DNA from: Hemicentrotus pulcherrimus | Lineage: Eukaryota; Echinodermata; Echinoidea; Camarodonta; Strongylocentrotidae | Reading direction: 5' to 3' | Length of the DNA stretch: 13,191 bases | Assembly (NCBI GenBank): GCA_003118195.1 | Contig: BEXV01000071.1 | Coordinates: 20,893 to 34,083 of the forward strand | Shown: positions 1 to 12,100 of the stretch, piece after piece | Position numbering within the stretch: the stretch's first letter is position 1 | How the letters are laid out: each line of letters opens with the position of its first letter | Translations under genes and position numbers: made by a program | Notes under the pieces: model-generated | What the model was told of the DNA's origin: nothing | Database searches by the model: none | The model's input: the letters and a program-made list of their open reading frames with translations, nothing else

Positions 1-4
1 ATCA

Positions 5-100
5 TCATGTATTAGTCAAAACATATTCTTTCACATGATTGGTAATGAGAGCTTCCATTTCATTTTTTGAAATTGGGGCATTTCCAATACTGGTCTTTAC
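5..100 (-). CDS. Coding exon 11 (terminal exon and stop)
   Basis: Encodes residues 379-409, VKTSIGNAPISKNEMEAL to KEYVLTNT, then TGA at 5-7. It joins exon 10 in phase 0. The acceptor (ACAATTAAAG) has a weak pyrimidine tract, and a second AG six bases later would remove two residues in frame. SIGNAP may be a degenerate echo of the GAP motif. The acceptor choice is the least certain of the gene. The 3' UTR is outside the window. Confidence 0.7.
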   Translation of the reverse strand, partial: VKTSIGNAPISKNEMEALITNHVKEYVLTNT

Positions 101-3100
101 CTTTAATTGTATTACATATACAAACATTATTAGTTTATCAGAGTGCATATAACTGAGACAAGCTATTGTCTTTCTGATTAAATCAAATAATCTATAATTA
201 CTCACTAAATAAACAAGTTATCTCGTGAAAAATCATAATAATATCTACCGGTAATGAACTTTGTTTGCCTAGTAAATGAATGAAACAATATCTTTAATCT
301 TCAAATGATTTGTTGATTCTCACCGTGCTGACGGGTACAAAGTTTTCTGGACCGGTATTGGCATCACCCCATTTCAGCTTCTTAGAGTTTCCAAACGCAT
401 CCCTCTCGGGAGCCCCTTGCCCTTTCCCCCATGGGTTGTAAACTACAGTCTATGGATAAAATTATCAAGAATATTGTTATTTGGAGTACATGTATTTACA
501 GCAAGTATATTTTCTTAATCTACATGTATGACTGGCTCAAATAGGATGATGAAGATCCAAGAGATGTGATATTTAATTTCTAAATAAAAGAGCAACTTTA
601 TCCCTAAAGCTGTCAAAACCTTGTAAACTCACACTGTTAGTAAAGCTCTGGATTCCCTAATGACAGATTCTATTGTTCTATTCTGAGTTGATTCATATGC
701 CTTTTGTTTTGGTAGTTTGGGAGAGATTTACATTTAGTTTACTTTCTAGTTTGGTTTACAAAATGGTCTAGTACTAACAGAGTAAAAGATATGATAAACA
801 AATTGATTTGTAAACTAAATTACATGATCATGATCAAATCATATGAATAAATGATGCATATGATGATATTACATATGATTAAAGCAAATGTGTATTCTTT
901 GTATTATTTCATTTGGAATTGTTGTTTTAGCTGTATCAAAAACATTCTGATCATAAATTTTACTTTTTGCAAACATTTTGCAGAAACTATTTCTTCCAAA
1001 TTAAACATTGAAATACAGCTTCAAGATAGTGGTGTAGAGGTAAAATGATTAATTACAAAAATATCCCTGAAACTATGAATATCTTAAAATATAATGATTA
1101 TGCTCTTTTAAAGAAATGAAAAAGCTTGAAATACAACATATACTTACATATCCTTCACTTGGTGCTGTTAAATGAGAGATGGTAAAAATGAAAGAAGTTG
1201 ATCAGTTGCTATAGAAAATTAAAAGATATTTTAAGTCACTTTCAATAAATATAGTACCACTAAACAAAAACTCATTATCTTTCTTTTTTTACTGTGTTCA
1301 AATGAGGTTTAACAAACTTAGTACTAACCAAAATCATACATCTTTTAATTTATGCCATTTGAATAAAAAGGTATATATAGGGACTCTCTTTAGCAACATG
1401 TTATCAGTTGAGAGCCAGAAGGGTATTAACTCTGTGTTATAAGATATTTATCAATGCCCTTCTAGCTCTGAGCAGACAATATTCTTGACTGATAGATCTA
1501 ATAGATCAAAGATAGATCTTTTTAATAAATGACTTACCAAGTTTCTTCATGTAGGGTTTTTCTTCAATCTGTTTCAGTTCCAGTGGGTCTTTGGCAAGAG
1601 TCCTGGCTCTCCCAGTCATAAGGTTACCTAATGACACAAAGGAATATAATCATGTACTAATTAAACATCTAAATGGTTGGATGGTTTAATTTAGTTCGCA
1701 AAATCTTTAATACCGTATTTGCCGGCGATAACGCCGGACCCTCGTATCGGCCGCACCCCCGATTTTGACCTTTAAAAAAAAAAGAAAAAAAAAAGAAAAA
1801 AAAAAAATTTGGACGAAGTCGGGAGTCGAACCCGGGCCGACACAGGTAAAATGGTAGCTGAAACCAGCGCCTTAGACCGCGCGGCTATCCTGCACCGATG
1901 CCTATGTCTGCAGTTTTTTGTGATTTATACATTGAAATGGATTGAAAATGGTGATTTGCATGCTGGATAATTCTTATTTTACTTTTATCAAGATCTATGG
2001 CAGATGTTGTTTTTGGAAGATTATTTGCGTCTTCATGTCAACAATGCAAGGTAAAATTGTTGGTAAGATGTGTGGAAATGTCCTGTTCCATAGTGGTATA
2101 TTTATTCTACCATTCGTAGTCGCATATGTGCAAATTTGTGCTGGTTTTGACTTGATTTTTTAAAACTTTTTACTCTGTCGCCGTATATACGCCGCACCCT
2201 GACTTTTAGATTTTTTCTCTCCCCAAAATACTGTGGCGTTTACGCCGGCAAATACAGTATATAAGACAACAATCAATATCATTCATTTGTAAATATTCAT
2301 ATCAGACTCACCCTATCTCTTTCTTGATCTTCAAATACCCCCATATAATAACTTAAATACTCCCCCTTTTTCAACCGAGACCCAAAATATATATTTCTAT
2401 AGGATAATAATTATGATACAATTGTAATTCATTAAAGAAAAAAAATTAAATATTGTATGTCCCTATTAAACCAATTTTCCACTATTTTTCAAGATTGAGA
2501 ATACAAAAGCAAAAATGAAGCTAGTTGGTGTAACGTTTCCAAGTAAGCACAATAAAATGTAATTATGAAAAGTCTTTAAAAAATGTTTGTATGATTTAAC
2601 AACTTCAATAAATTTTCTTGACAAATGTCTTTCTTCTAGATGATCACATGTACAACATATAATGTAATCAGTGCATTGTCTCCTAATGAGCTCATCTAAA
2701 CTGATAATGCATGATTGCAATTCAATGTGCAATCATTCAAACATGACTTAATGTCTTATGTGTTTTAAATGCCAAGTCGTATTTACATCTCACAATCTAT
2801 TATTTACGACTCCGGAAAGTCGGATGCCAATTTGCTGCACAATCAATCAATATCCCTGGATCTTTCATTGTTATGATTCTGTTTACCTAACCACATATAT
2901 TGATTTTCTGTAGCTAGCTTCACTCCAGGCTTCTATCTAACTTACCGCATTCCGTAACCACTTATACCACCGCCAAGTAAATATTATGACTATCTAGTAT
3001 CTTCCTGACCAACCACTGATTAATTGTGTTTATCACTTTTAAGAAGATTGAAAAAAGTAAAGGTATCACTAGATTACTCTCCTTAAGAAGCAAATGGCAG

Positions 3101-6100
3101 CTACTATATTTCTAGCATTCGTCAACAGACATTTTAGTGAAGTGTAGTGTACGATTGCATAATAAAATAGGTAAAATAAGTCTTTAAAGCAATTTCAAAT
3201 GACAGACTTTTGTCCAGTTTGGAATTTGATTTTTATGAAACCATTTCCTGCATACACAAGTACACAAAAAAATATTTTTGAACATAACGATTTTTACCCA
3301 TTTAAATGCTTTGTCTTTAATTACACAAGTATGCTGTGTCTTTTTACTTTGATCATCAAAAACAAGTAGAAAGTTATATTCAAAATAACAATACAAAACT
3401 ATACTTTTCAGCCAGTAAGACAGAGCCAGCAGCCTTGATACCTGTAAATTGCCAATGATATACTCTTTAATTAAATCAATAATTAGGTGTTTGCCTTCAT
3501 ACAATCAAATATTGACTTACCTGAGTCAGTCTTAATTGGAGCACCCGCGCCAGATTTTCCATAGGGATTGTAGTCCCACTGTTAAATTTTCAAAATGATA
3601 TTCATAAAATTAGTTTTACTTTGCCCATCTTCAGAGTAAAAATGTTTTGAAGTAAAATCATACACAATATTAGTTAGAAATATGATTATATATGATTATA
3701 TATGAAGCTTTACATTACAAAAAGTTCATGCTATCAAGTCATATACAATGTACGGCAACCACCATGATCTGCTATCCAGTAGTTTAAGTTCCAGTGGTAC
3801 AACACCAAGTGAACATGTTTGTGATAACATGAAAATAAACATGAACATATATGTTTATATATATGTAAATGATTAAGAAGAAAAAAGTAGGAAAAAAAAG
3901 ATCACTTTTGGAGAGGAAATTTTCAAATGCATTTCTTCAGTAAAATCATGATGGAAAAGGGATCATAAATGATTAATAATGGATGTTAAATGGATTATGA
4001 CTAATTTGAATTTTGAAAATACAAGTTGAGAAATAACCAGCCTCAAAAGGATTACTTGATTTCCTATTAAGCATTTCAAATCACATTACCGTTTTCCTCT
4101 CTTCTGCTTTCTCAATCTGTCTCTCCATTTCTTTTACAGTTCTCTTTTCTAATGCCATGTTTCCTGAAATATTCAAATACGCATTACAATTATGAAAATT
4201 GAATAAATACAACATTTATAGTAGTAAAAAGGTTTGTAAGTATTGTAGAGAAAATACAAAGACAACATGATAGACTGCATTGTTCCTTGTTATGGTTTTA
4301 AAAAAATTAAAATTAAAAAAAAGACACCATGCATTAGGAGTTTACAAAAATGTTTTACAAATTAATTTAGGTATATAAAAATCAAAGTAACCAAGAAAGA
4401 CCACAACCAAATGAGAATATTTCCCCAAAAGATGAACTTCATAAAAATCACATCATCTTCCTTATAACTACCTTCACCAAAAGAGAAAGAAACAAGTAAC
4501 ACAAATGAGGCATGTTTCTTCCTTTTAACACACAAAATGAGAGCCATTTTGCTTGAAATTTCAAAAAAAAATTCCATCCACCAGATCACACACATCAATA
4601 AAAAAAAAGAATGCATAATAATGTTAAATAGTACCTTTAAGGTTCTTTTGTAAACTTCCTTCAACAAGGGATAAAACAATAAGAATTATTTCCATAAAAT
4701 ATGCACTATATATTCTTACTTTAGCATCTTCTTTGGTACATGTATATTAGCTTTTAAATAAAGTGTCTGATAATAGTGTATACCGGTACAGGTATACAAC
4801 TTTTCTTCATGTTAAATTTAAATCAATCCAACATTTGAATATCTTAAAAAGCTGATATATACTTCCTTTAAAGTACACATCGCTATTTCATGAAACCGTG
4901 TAGTTTGGTGACAATATATATTGACCTCCACAGGAAATATTCATTGATAAACATTAGTGCATTTTTGTTACTTTGAGGAAAGTCATTGATATTTTATGAA
5001 ATTCTTCAACTATTAGTAGGCTGCTGCTACTAATGTTGCAATTTAATTTTCTTCAAGACAAACTGGATTATTATCAATATTGGCTTCAAGAAAAATTCAA
5101 GTTAAAGAGATTTTAGAAGTAGTTTTTAGAAGTAGATTTAGGAGTACTTATCATCGAGGTTCCAATGGATTGTTCCTTACCTAATTCTGTGTTCACTTTG
5201 TCTCCAAACTCCTTGGGGTTGGTATAACGCGTGTTGTTCTCAACCCCTCTTCTCATTCCCACCCCGTCTCTGAACCGAATATCAATGTTTGATCGGATGC
5301 TTGTCTTCACATTGCCAGAGTCTGTACGGATGGGTGCTCCGTTCCCTGGCTTACCAAACTGAAGGAATTTAAGCTGTAAAAATCACAAACAAATTCCAGG
5401 TTTGAAAAAAGGAAAGAAAGGGAGAGAGTGTGTTGGATAAAATATGCAAACGGTTTATCTGACACTGTATGATTTAACTGATATATCAGTTTATTTCTAT
5501 ATTCATTATCAGGGGCCACAAAATGTCAACAAAGAACACAACAAAACACAAACAATGGTGAACAAATTAAGAAAATAAAAGCATGAACGCCATTAAAGGA
5601 AAAGGGAAAAAGAACATATCAATAAAAAATCCAAAAAAGAGAATTGAAAATAAGATGACAATGAGAAAAATAATATGCTTACAATTTCTGGTCCTTCATT
5701 AAGTTGTTCATTATGTACAGCCTTTGTTCTATAGCTTTCTTGTTCTCTTCGTGGAGCTCCGGCTCCTGGTCTTCCAAATGGTTTATACTCCCTCAGCATC
5801 TGAAGGTCCTATAAAAGGAGTATTATATTCATATATTCTTTAATAGTGTAGTGATATTAATGCTAGCACAGCTATCACTCCAATAGATTACATGTTTTGT
5901 GTACAACTGCCATTTCGCACTCAAAGTCAGTATCCATGTATACATGTACATGTGCATCACACACACGTGACACTCTCGTTATGAAGATGTTGTTATGATT
6001 AGCACACAAATAGAGAATTGGAGATCGCGCTGTAATATCATGTTTTATTCTTCTTTATCTTCTTATTCTTCATCAAAATCAATGAAAGAACTAACAATCT

Positions 6101-9100
6101 CTTTGTGGTGGCAGCGGTGGGATACTATGTATGAAATACATCATTATAACTTGAAACTATAACACACATATCATTATTATCAGTATAGCATATCATCAAA
6201 GGATAACTACCATTTCTTGTTAATTTATAATGGCCAATATTTTCAGAAGTGGCTTAACTTAAAACTGGCTAACATCAATTCACTGATTGATGGAAGGCTT
6301 AAGGTAAATCCCCTTATTTATGTAAATAGTAAATTACTTGAATTATGTATCAAATTTTGTAACCTAAAATGTAACCATGAAATTAAAATGAGTATATTAA
6401 GTATATTCAATACAGACAATTTGTTGTATTCTTCATTGAGGTAAATAATTAAGGTGATTTGTACAGGCTGAAGAGGCTTACATGTTGCACTTCATCCTGT
6501 ACAAATAAGCCATCGGGTCTAAAGTTTGGTCACTTTCTAGGAATATGAACAAATATATATATATGCATATGTCTTAAATTTTTTCACTCATTTCAAACAT
6601 TCCTGGTGTCTTTTTATTTAACACAGATGCTTTTTTTTTCATTTGCAAATGTTTAATTGACATATTTCTAACAATAAACATGTAAGTAATGCAAATATGT
6701 AGAAGAAGATTTTTTTTTTTTTTTTTAAGTCTTCATCTGAGAGTGCTAGATGTAATACTGAATAAATAATCAGTTCCAACAATAATCAAGGGAAATCGCT
6801 AGAACTGTGAGCTTACCTTTTTCTTTGTTTCCACGTCTGTTCTCAACTGCTCTTTCTTTAAACTCTTCCATTGCTCTTGATCCCATTCTGCCTCTGTCAT
6901 CTGTCTCGCCTTCTTTCTCACCTCAGCAGAACTGTCAAAATATTGATCTCATTATTTTAAAAATGGCTACAATATGTAGGTTAAAGCCAAACTTATCATG
7001 GTTAAGTCCTTTTAATTATTTCCAGGCTAATTTATGTGCACAAGAGTTTTTGTATTTATGCTATAGTGTCTAATTACTGCTTTATTCTGATGAGTGCAAA
7101 CAAATAGAAATAATGATCATCTCTTTATTAACAAGTTTAGTGCATGTGAAATATTACAAAATTATTTTCAATATAACATGGATTTAAAGAAATGATAATA
7201 AATTGTAATACAAAATTATAGAGGAAAACAAATCTATGAAGTAAATAAATAGGCATGGCATACCGCGTTAAGCAGGTAAGTATTGTACATGTAGTACAGT
7301 GTGCGTAATTGGTCAATGTGACACATGATAATCACAATGCAGGGGACTTACGATCTATCTTCATTCCAGAAAGGGGTCTTCTTTTTGGCCGACATCCGAA
7401 CGTTGGGTGTTTTGTGGTGTTCTTCAGAACCATACTGCACTCCATTCTTCGCTATCACGTTAGGTCTCCCTAAATGGATTTTAAACAAAATGATATAAAA
7501 GATTGGTCATTGTACATTCTTTGTACCGAGCGCCAGGGAACTTTGTTTTCCTATGCAATGTCCATTAATCAATTGGCCAAAGATGGCCCAACTAAAAGGA
7601 CATTCTATACCGGTACTCACTTTTGAATTTCTTCTCCCCAAGATTGTGCAAAATCATGTAAAAAAGATTCCTGTTTATTTTTATTTCAATATCTAGAAAA
7701 AATATTTACGCAAAGAAGACAGAGAGATAACAAAGTGCATAGAGCTACTATTCACATGACCTACATGTTCTGTAATACTGTTGTGTTCGCTCATTTACAG
7801 TGTTTTACTGAAGACAATTTAGGCAATGTAGAAAGTGGCTATTGTAATGGCAGATATTTACTCCACTAACAGCATAACAGAAAATTTCAATATAAAGAAC
7901 ACAATATCAAAATTGGTCTCACATTTCTTACCAAATATGCAGCAATAGTATTTCTACACCAAATTTAAAGGTTTACAGAGCCCTCCCCTTTTTTCAATGT
8001 CCTAAACTTACATACATTGTAATATTAAAAGCAGAACACTTCATGCCAGTTTATGGGGTATTGCAGATTACAGGGAATTGCCACGGAAGGGGGGGGGGCA
8101 CTTTTGGGCAGGAGTACAATTGGTAGAGGGAACACAATGAAACTAGATGAGCGTTACAATAGGGCATAAGGTTTTTAAGGTAAATGGCTGTCACATCAAA
8201 ACTTCCACAGACAATTATCAGGCATACAGTAACATGTTTTGACAGGGACTCACAGATGAAAATTGACCCATTCTATCCAAATCACAAAGTCTAGATTAGA
8301 CTAGTGTAACTTGTTTAATTTTTCATTATCATGATAAGACAAAGGGAGACTGTATGGAAACATGAACAACATAAATGCAAACTGAGCAAACAAGATAAGA
8401 TTTTTGTTAATAAATAAATACATTTTTACTATCTGTTTATTTTCTACATAACGTTGACAATCTAATTGCAGGTTCCATTTCTGGATCTATTTCTCAAGGT
8501 TGTTTGCCAATATAATGATAAAAACTTCAATATATTTTCAACAATCACTTCAAGTTGTCTAACCACGCGGTTATTCCAATTTGACTGACAGTAGACAATA
8601 ATCTCAGTTGCGTTGGTAACTAGAATGGCTAACAAGTACTTTTCATATCTACATGTACACCAATACTTATCTAAAGCACAATTAAGTTATTTCAGCTTCA
8701 TATATATTTATTTTAAGGCCAACACATTAAAGATATTTAGCCTACAGCGTATTATACAAAAATAATAATAACATTTTATAATGGATGAAGGCGATGAAAT
8801 TGAAAGGAAAGGCACACTGATCTGGTTAGTTCACAAATAAAGCCCCATTACAAACAACAATACAAATAAATAACTGATAAATGCAGTATGTATGTACATG
8901 TACGTGGGAGATTCATAATTTGATCAAAAGGTGATTAATATTTTATATGCAGGTAACGCTGCTGAATACAGGTGATGACAGATGATGATGAAGGGATAAT
9001 CCAATATCCTGCTCTAGTAATGATTGACCATTCCAGCGTGCAACCATGGCAACAAGCAGAGGATCTCTGACAGGCTGATTATCAAAATAAGTTGATTAAT

Positions 9101-12100
9101 TTGTCAATTTCAAAAAGTCATTAATTCCTTTGATACACTGTAAATGTAAGCCTTGTATTCAGTCAAAACACATCTAGAGCTTTGTACATACACATGTAGC
9201 ATTTCTGTTCTTCTTATCAATTAGGGCTAATGGCAGAATAATTGAAATGAAGGGGGGGGGGTATCACAACTGATGATTTTGCAGAACTATAGGAGGGGAA
9301 ATGGTGCACAGAGAAAAATGATGTCTTCAGAATGTACCGTAAAGCCCCAGGTAGAAAATAAAGTGTTAGTGTCCCTCCACCAGTGGGGGTAAACATTGTG
9401 AACATATAACTTTATAAAATAATAAAACAAAAAAATTAGAGTTTCTTAAATGTTTTCTAATACCCATCACCATGTTGAAAGAAAAGGAGACTGTATATAT
9501 GGAATTATGGAGCATATTGATAAAAACTTAGCAAAAGGGATACAAGTGCAAAAAAGGAACTTGTACTTGGGGGGGGGGGGGAGCATAAATATATGAAAGA
9601 TACATGTACATGAAGAATGTATAATGTAAGCCAGGGTTTGGTAGGGAATCAAGATGGGGATTAACATCTTTATGATGCATCTGTTAATAATGGCAAACTT
9701 ATTTTTACTGTCCATAAAATGTGCCTCAATGAGATGTTTAGATAATAACACAACTGACTGGCTCTATTTTGGGGACACACCACGGACATGTAATTAGTCT
9801 GTTTGCAGCCAGAAGGGTGTTAACTCTATAATTGAGGTACAAGTAATGCCATTCTGGCTCCAAACAGACAAAATATATGTATTGCCTTCATGAAAACCCA
9901 TATTGCTCTCATCTTCGACTCTGGCAATATGAGTTCATTTGGGCAATACATATACACTGCAGATGAGCTATCCACTTTAAAGGCAAGTCAAGATGGTCAT
10001 TTCCAGTGCTTTGTATGCAGGTGAGGTGGTGAGCATGACTGATACATATATTTCTGAGGATTACCGTTCTCCAATGATGTCCCATCGCTGCCAACTACAT
10101 TATTTTGTAGTTTGTGATCCAAAGGAACGCCTAGGTTTTTTTTCAACAAAAAAAAGGTTTTGGGTTAATCAACTAAAGGTAAGTAAAATAGTTAATAAAA
10201 GGCACACATTTTACAATCAACTTAAAATGTTAAAACAATAGTTATATACATGATCAAGAACAAGAGACAAATTTTAGTATGGAAAAAAACATCTTGGTAC
10301 TCCAATACAAAATAAAAATGCTCTCAATAAAAGCAAAACAATAAGAGAACATGAGAAAGGTCAAAAAAGCATTGAGGGTTTCTCATTCTTGAAGTTTGGT
10401 GAAGAATGAAAAAGGATACATGTTATGATTAAACAATCATTGAATACTAAGGGAACAGAATATATTAGCCTTCTGACTAAGATGGGATTTACCCTGGGAG
10501 ATAGTGATTTTTTTTTAAAACTCTGACTTTCTTTTGAACTCTGACTCCATTAAGGTTGCTGATTTTCTTAGTTTTGTTTCCAGATGTGCAAATCACTTAA
10601 TGGTATAAAGAGTAAATGGAAAAGTACTGCAAGCTATACATGTATTTTATTGTTTCATAATAACCAGTCATGTTAGACAAAAAACACTGTTGAAGAGATA
10701 AGACAAAAGCATTTACACATGTATCTCTCAAATACATGTAACTTTCTAAGTTTTTTCTTGGAAGATTTGCCTTCATCTGTTCTAAGTGGCCAGTAAACAA
10801 AACAATTAGTGTTTCTCTTCACATAAGTTTCTCTTTAATTTTGTTTTTGTTTATCATTTTTGTTCATTCAGATCCAGCTTACCGGTATGTACTGTAAATA
10901 ATTTGATGTAAGTAAATATTTGTAAATATTTACATGTAAAACTTTTTACCTTTCACAAAATGTTGAGGTTTTCTATGCGTTACTGTGGGGATTGGTTTGG
11001 GTGAACCACGGAGTGGATCTCTGCCCTGGGCAAAATTTGAGTCTGGGAAGCCTTTGAATCTGTGGGAGTTGCTGAGGTCATTGGATTTGGATAGGCCAAC
11101 TGTGTTGATGTGATGAAGGTCCCGAGGGGTAACTGTGAAAGAAAGAAGAGAAATGAGCAGTAGGAATTAAATTTATTCAATATTCATATCTTTTTTCTGT
11201 TTACCGGTACAATACAATGAACAGTTAGAACACAAGGAAATGTTTTTGTTGATAAGATATTTCTGGATGGATTTTTCTTCTGGAAGAAGGCTTACACAAT
11301 TTTTGTCTCACCAAGTCTAATCCTTAGTGCTTTTATCTTGATTGCAGAAGAAATTGGTTTATACTTGAATAGCTATACACGTATATTAGTCTGCTCAGTT
11401 TATACTGATCTATGCATCTATTTTGTTCCAGCATAGTGGCCAGCCACAGACACTACATGTATGTATGGATTCTCATAAACCCACCCCTCTGTAATGTAGG
11501 AAGAATGCAGCAAAAGAAATTCATGTTAAGAAATTTCTCCGACCAGACAGACGAGGTGGCCCTACTGTGCCGATTGAAAGTGATACAGAAATGTTGATCT
11601 TATGATGGGTCAAGATCTAGAGTCTAGTCAAAGAACATACTCGAGATCTAGACCTACTGACTGTACTCTGTAAGCATATACACTGTAGGCCTGTTTGGTA
11701 TCAATCATCAAACAGATGGGGGTCATATGCCTGTCTAACATTTCAATTAAAATTGACAAGAATTTAGAATGGTATTTCTCATCCCTCAATCCTTATATTT
11801 TAGAGAGGATGTGTGTAGAATATCTAATTAGAATTCAAGTAATAACAATGTAATTTTCACAAGAGAGGGCAGTGGTGTCAAGTTCCCATGTACACGGTAC
11901 AGTTCACAATATTTTTACACAAGATGGCATTTTGAACCATGTTAATTAAATTACGTAATTACATAAATTAGACTTTTCTCTGTAATATTTTGTGTTTGGC
12001 ACGAATACGTATCACTAAAAAAGATATGAAGATTCTGTGTTAGTTGCGTGTTTTGTTATGTTATCAAATAAACATTTACTTTACTTGTACTTATAGAGAA

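Larger units (their letters stand above)
1713..2257. mobile_element. Probable MITE-like non-autonomous DNA transposon with 26-bp imperfect inverted ends
   Basis: Segments 1710-1735 and 2235-2260 are inverted copies matching at 23 of 26 bases, core GTATTTGCCGGCG and AACGCC. The dinucleotide TA flanks both sides, a candidate target duplication typical of Tc1/mariner-type insertion. Inside each end lies a same-orientation subrepeat, CGTATCGGCCGCACCC at 1743-1758 and CGTATATACGCCGCACCC at 2182-2199. The left end also folds as CCGGCG-ATAA-CGCCGG (1722-1737). At about 545 bp without a transposase frame it would be non-autonomous. The superfamily is uncertain. Confidence 0.65.
1628..3520 (-). other. 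Intron 8 (1,893 bp), carrying a transposon
   Basis: Phase 1, donor GTAAGT and acceptor GTCATTAG. The left end carries the TIR-bounded element at 1713-2257, only about 85 bp from the exon 9 acceptor. The remainder, 2260-3520, is AT-rich with no recognised gene or repeat. Confidence 0.8.
7470..10949 (-). other. Intron 2 (3,480 bp, the largest)
   Basis: Contains three G-runs (8089-8098, 9252-9261, 9569-9581), two X-box-like sites, a nested hairpin at 7557-7604, the double-hairpin repeat at 9797-9954, five TACATGTA and two TACCGGTA octamers. Segment 9955-10140 is less AT-rich than its surroundings and may be the continuation of the double-hairpin repeat. No nested gene is supported. Confidence 0.75.

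Noticed and set aside
1811..1894. A functional tRNA-Leu(CAG) gene on the minus strand
   Set aside because: The A and B boxes and the anticodon loop are present, but the two acceptor strands do not pair and the T stem has a mismatch. A pseudogene or SINE-type head fits better.
1942..2163. 73-codon plus-strand frame inside the TIR element as a transposase or membrane protein
   Set aside because: Too short for a transposase, with no catalytic motif. Its hydrophobic look follows from T-rich DNA.
3184..3504. 106-codon minus-strand frame as a gene
   Set aside because: It lies in intron 8 just downstream of the exon 8 donor; composition is AT-driven with no recognisable domain.
4362..4679. 105-codon minus-strand frame as an extra exon or small membrane protein
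   Set aside because: It lies within intron 6, between exons that join perfectly without it. Its Phe/Leu/Ile richness reflects A/T runs.
5007..5038. microRNA precursor
   Set aside because: The stem is only about 12 bp with a 7-nt loop, too short for a pre-miRNA, and short dyads are common in AT-rich introns.
7271..7280. A plus-strand splice donor (GCAGGTAAGT) indicating an opposite-strand gene
   Set aside because: No plausible coding exon lies upstream on that strand. A single consensus donor is expected by chance.
9993..10241. 82-codon plus-strand frame in intron 2 as a nested gene
   Set aside because: It starts inside the putative repeat unit, ends in AT-rich low complexity and matches no family I know. 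An overlapping frame on the other strand is equally open.
10980..11180. Minus-strand frame of 66 codons as a separate protein
   Set aside because: It overlaps exon 2 in another frame. The exon 2 frame continues into exons on both sides. I kept it only as part of the possible upstream overlapping frame.
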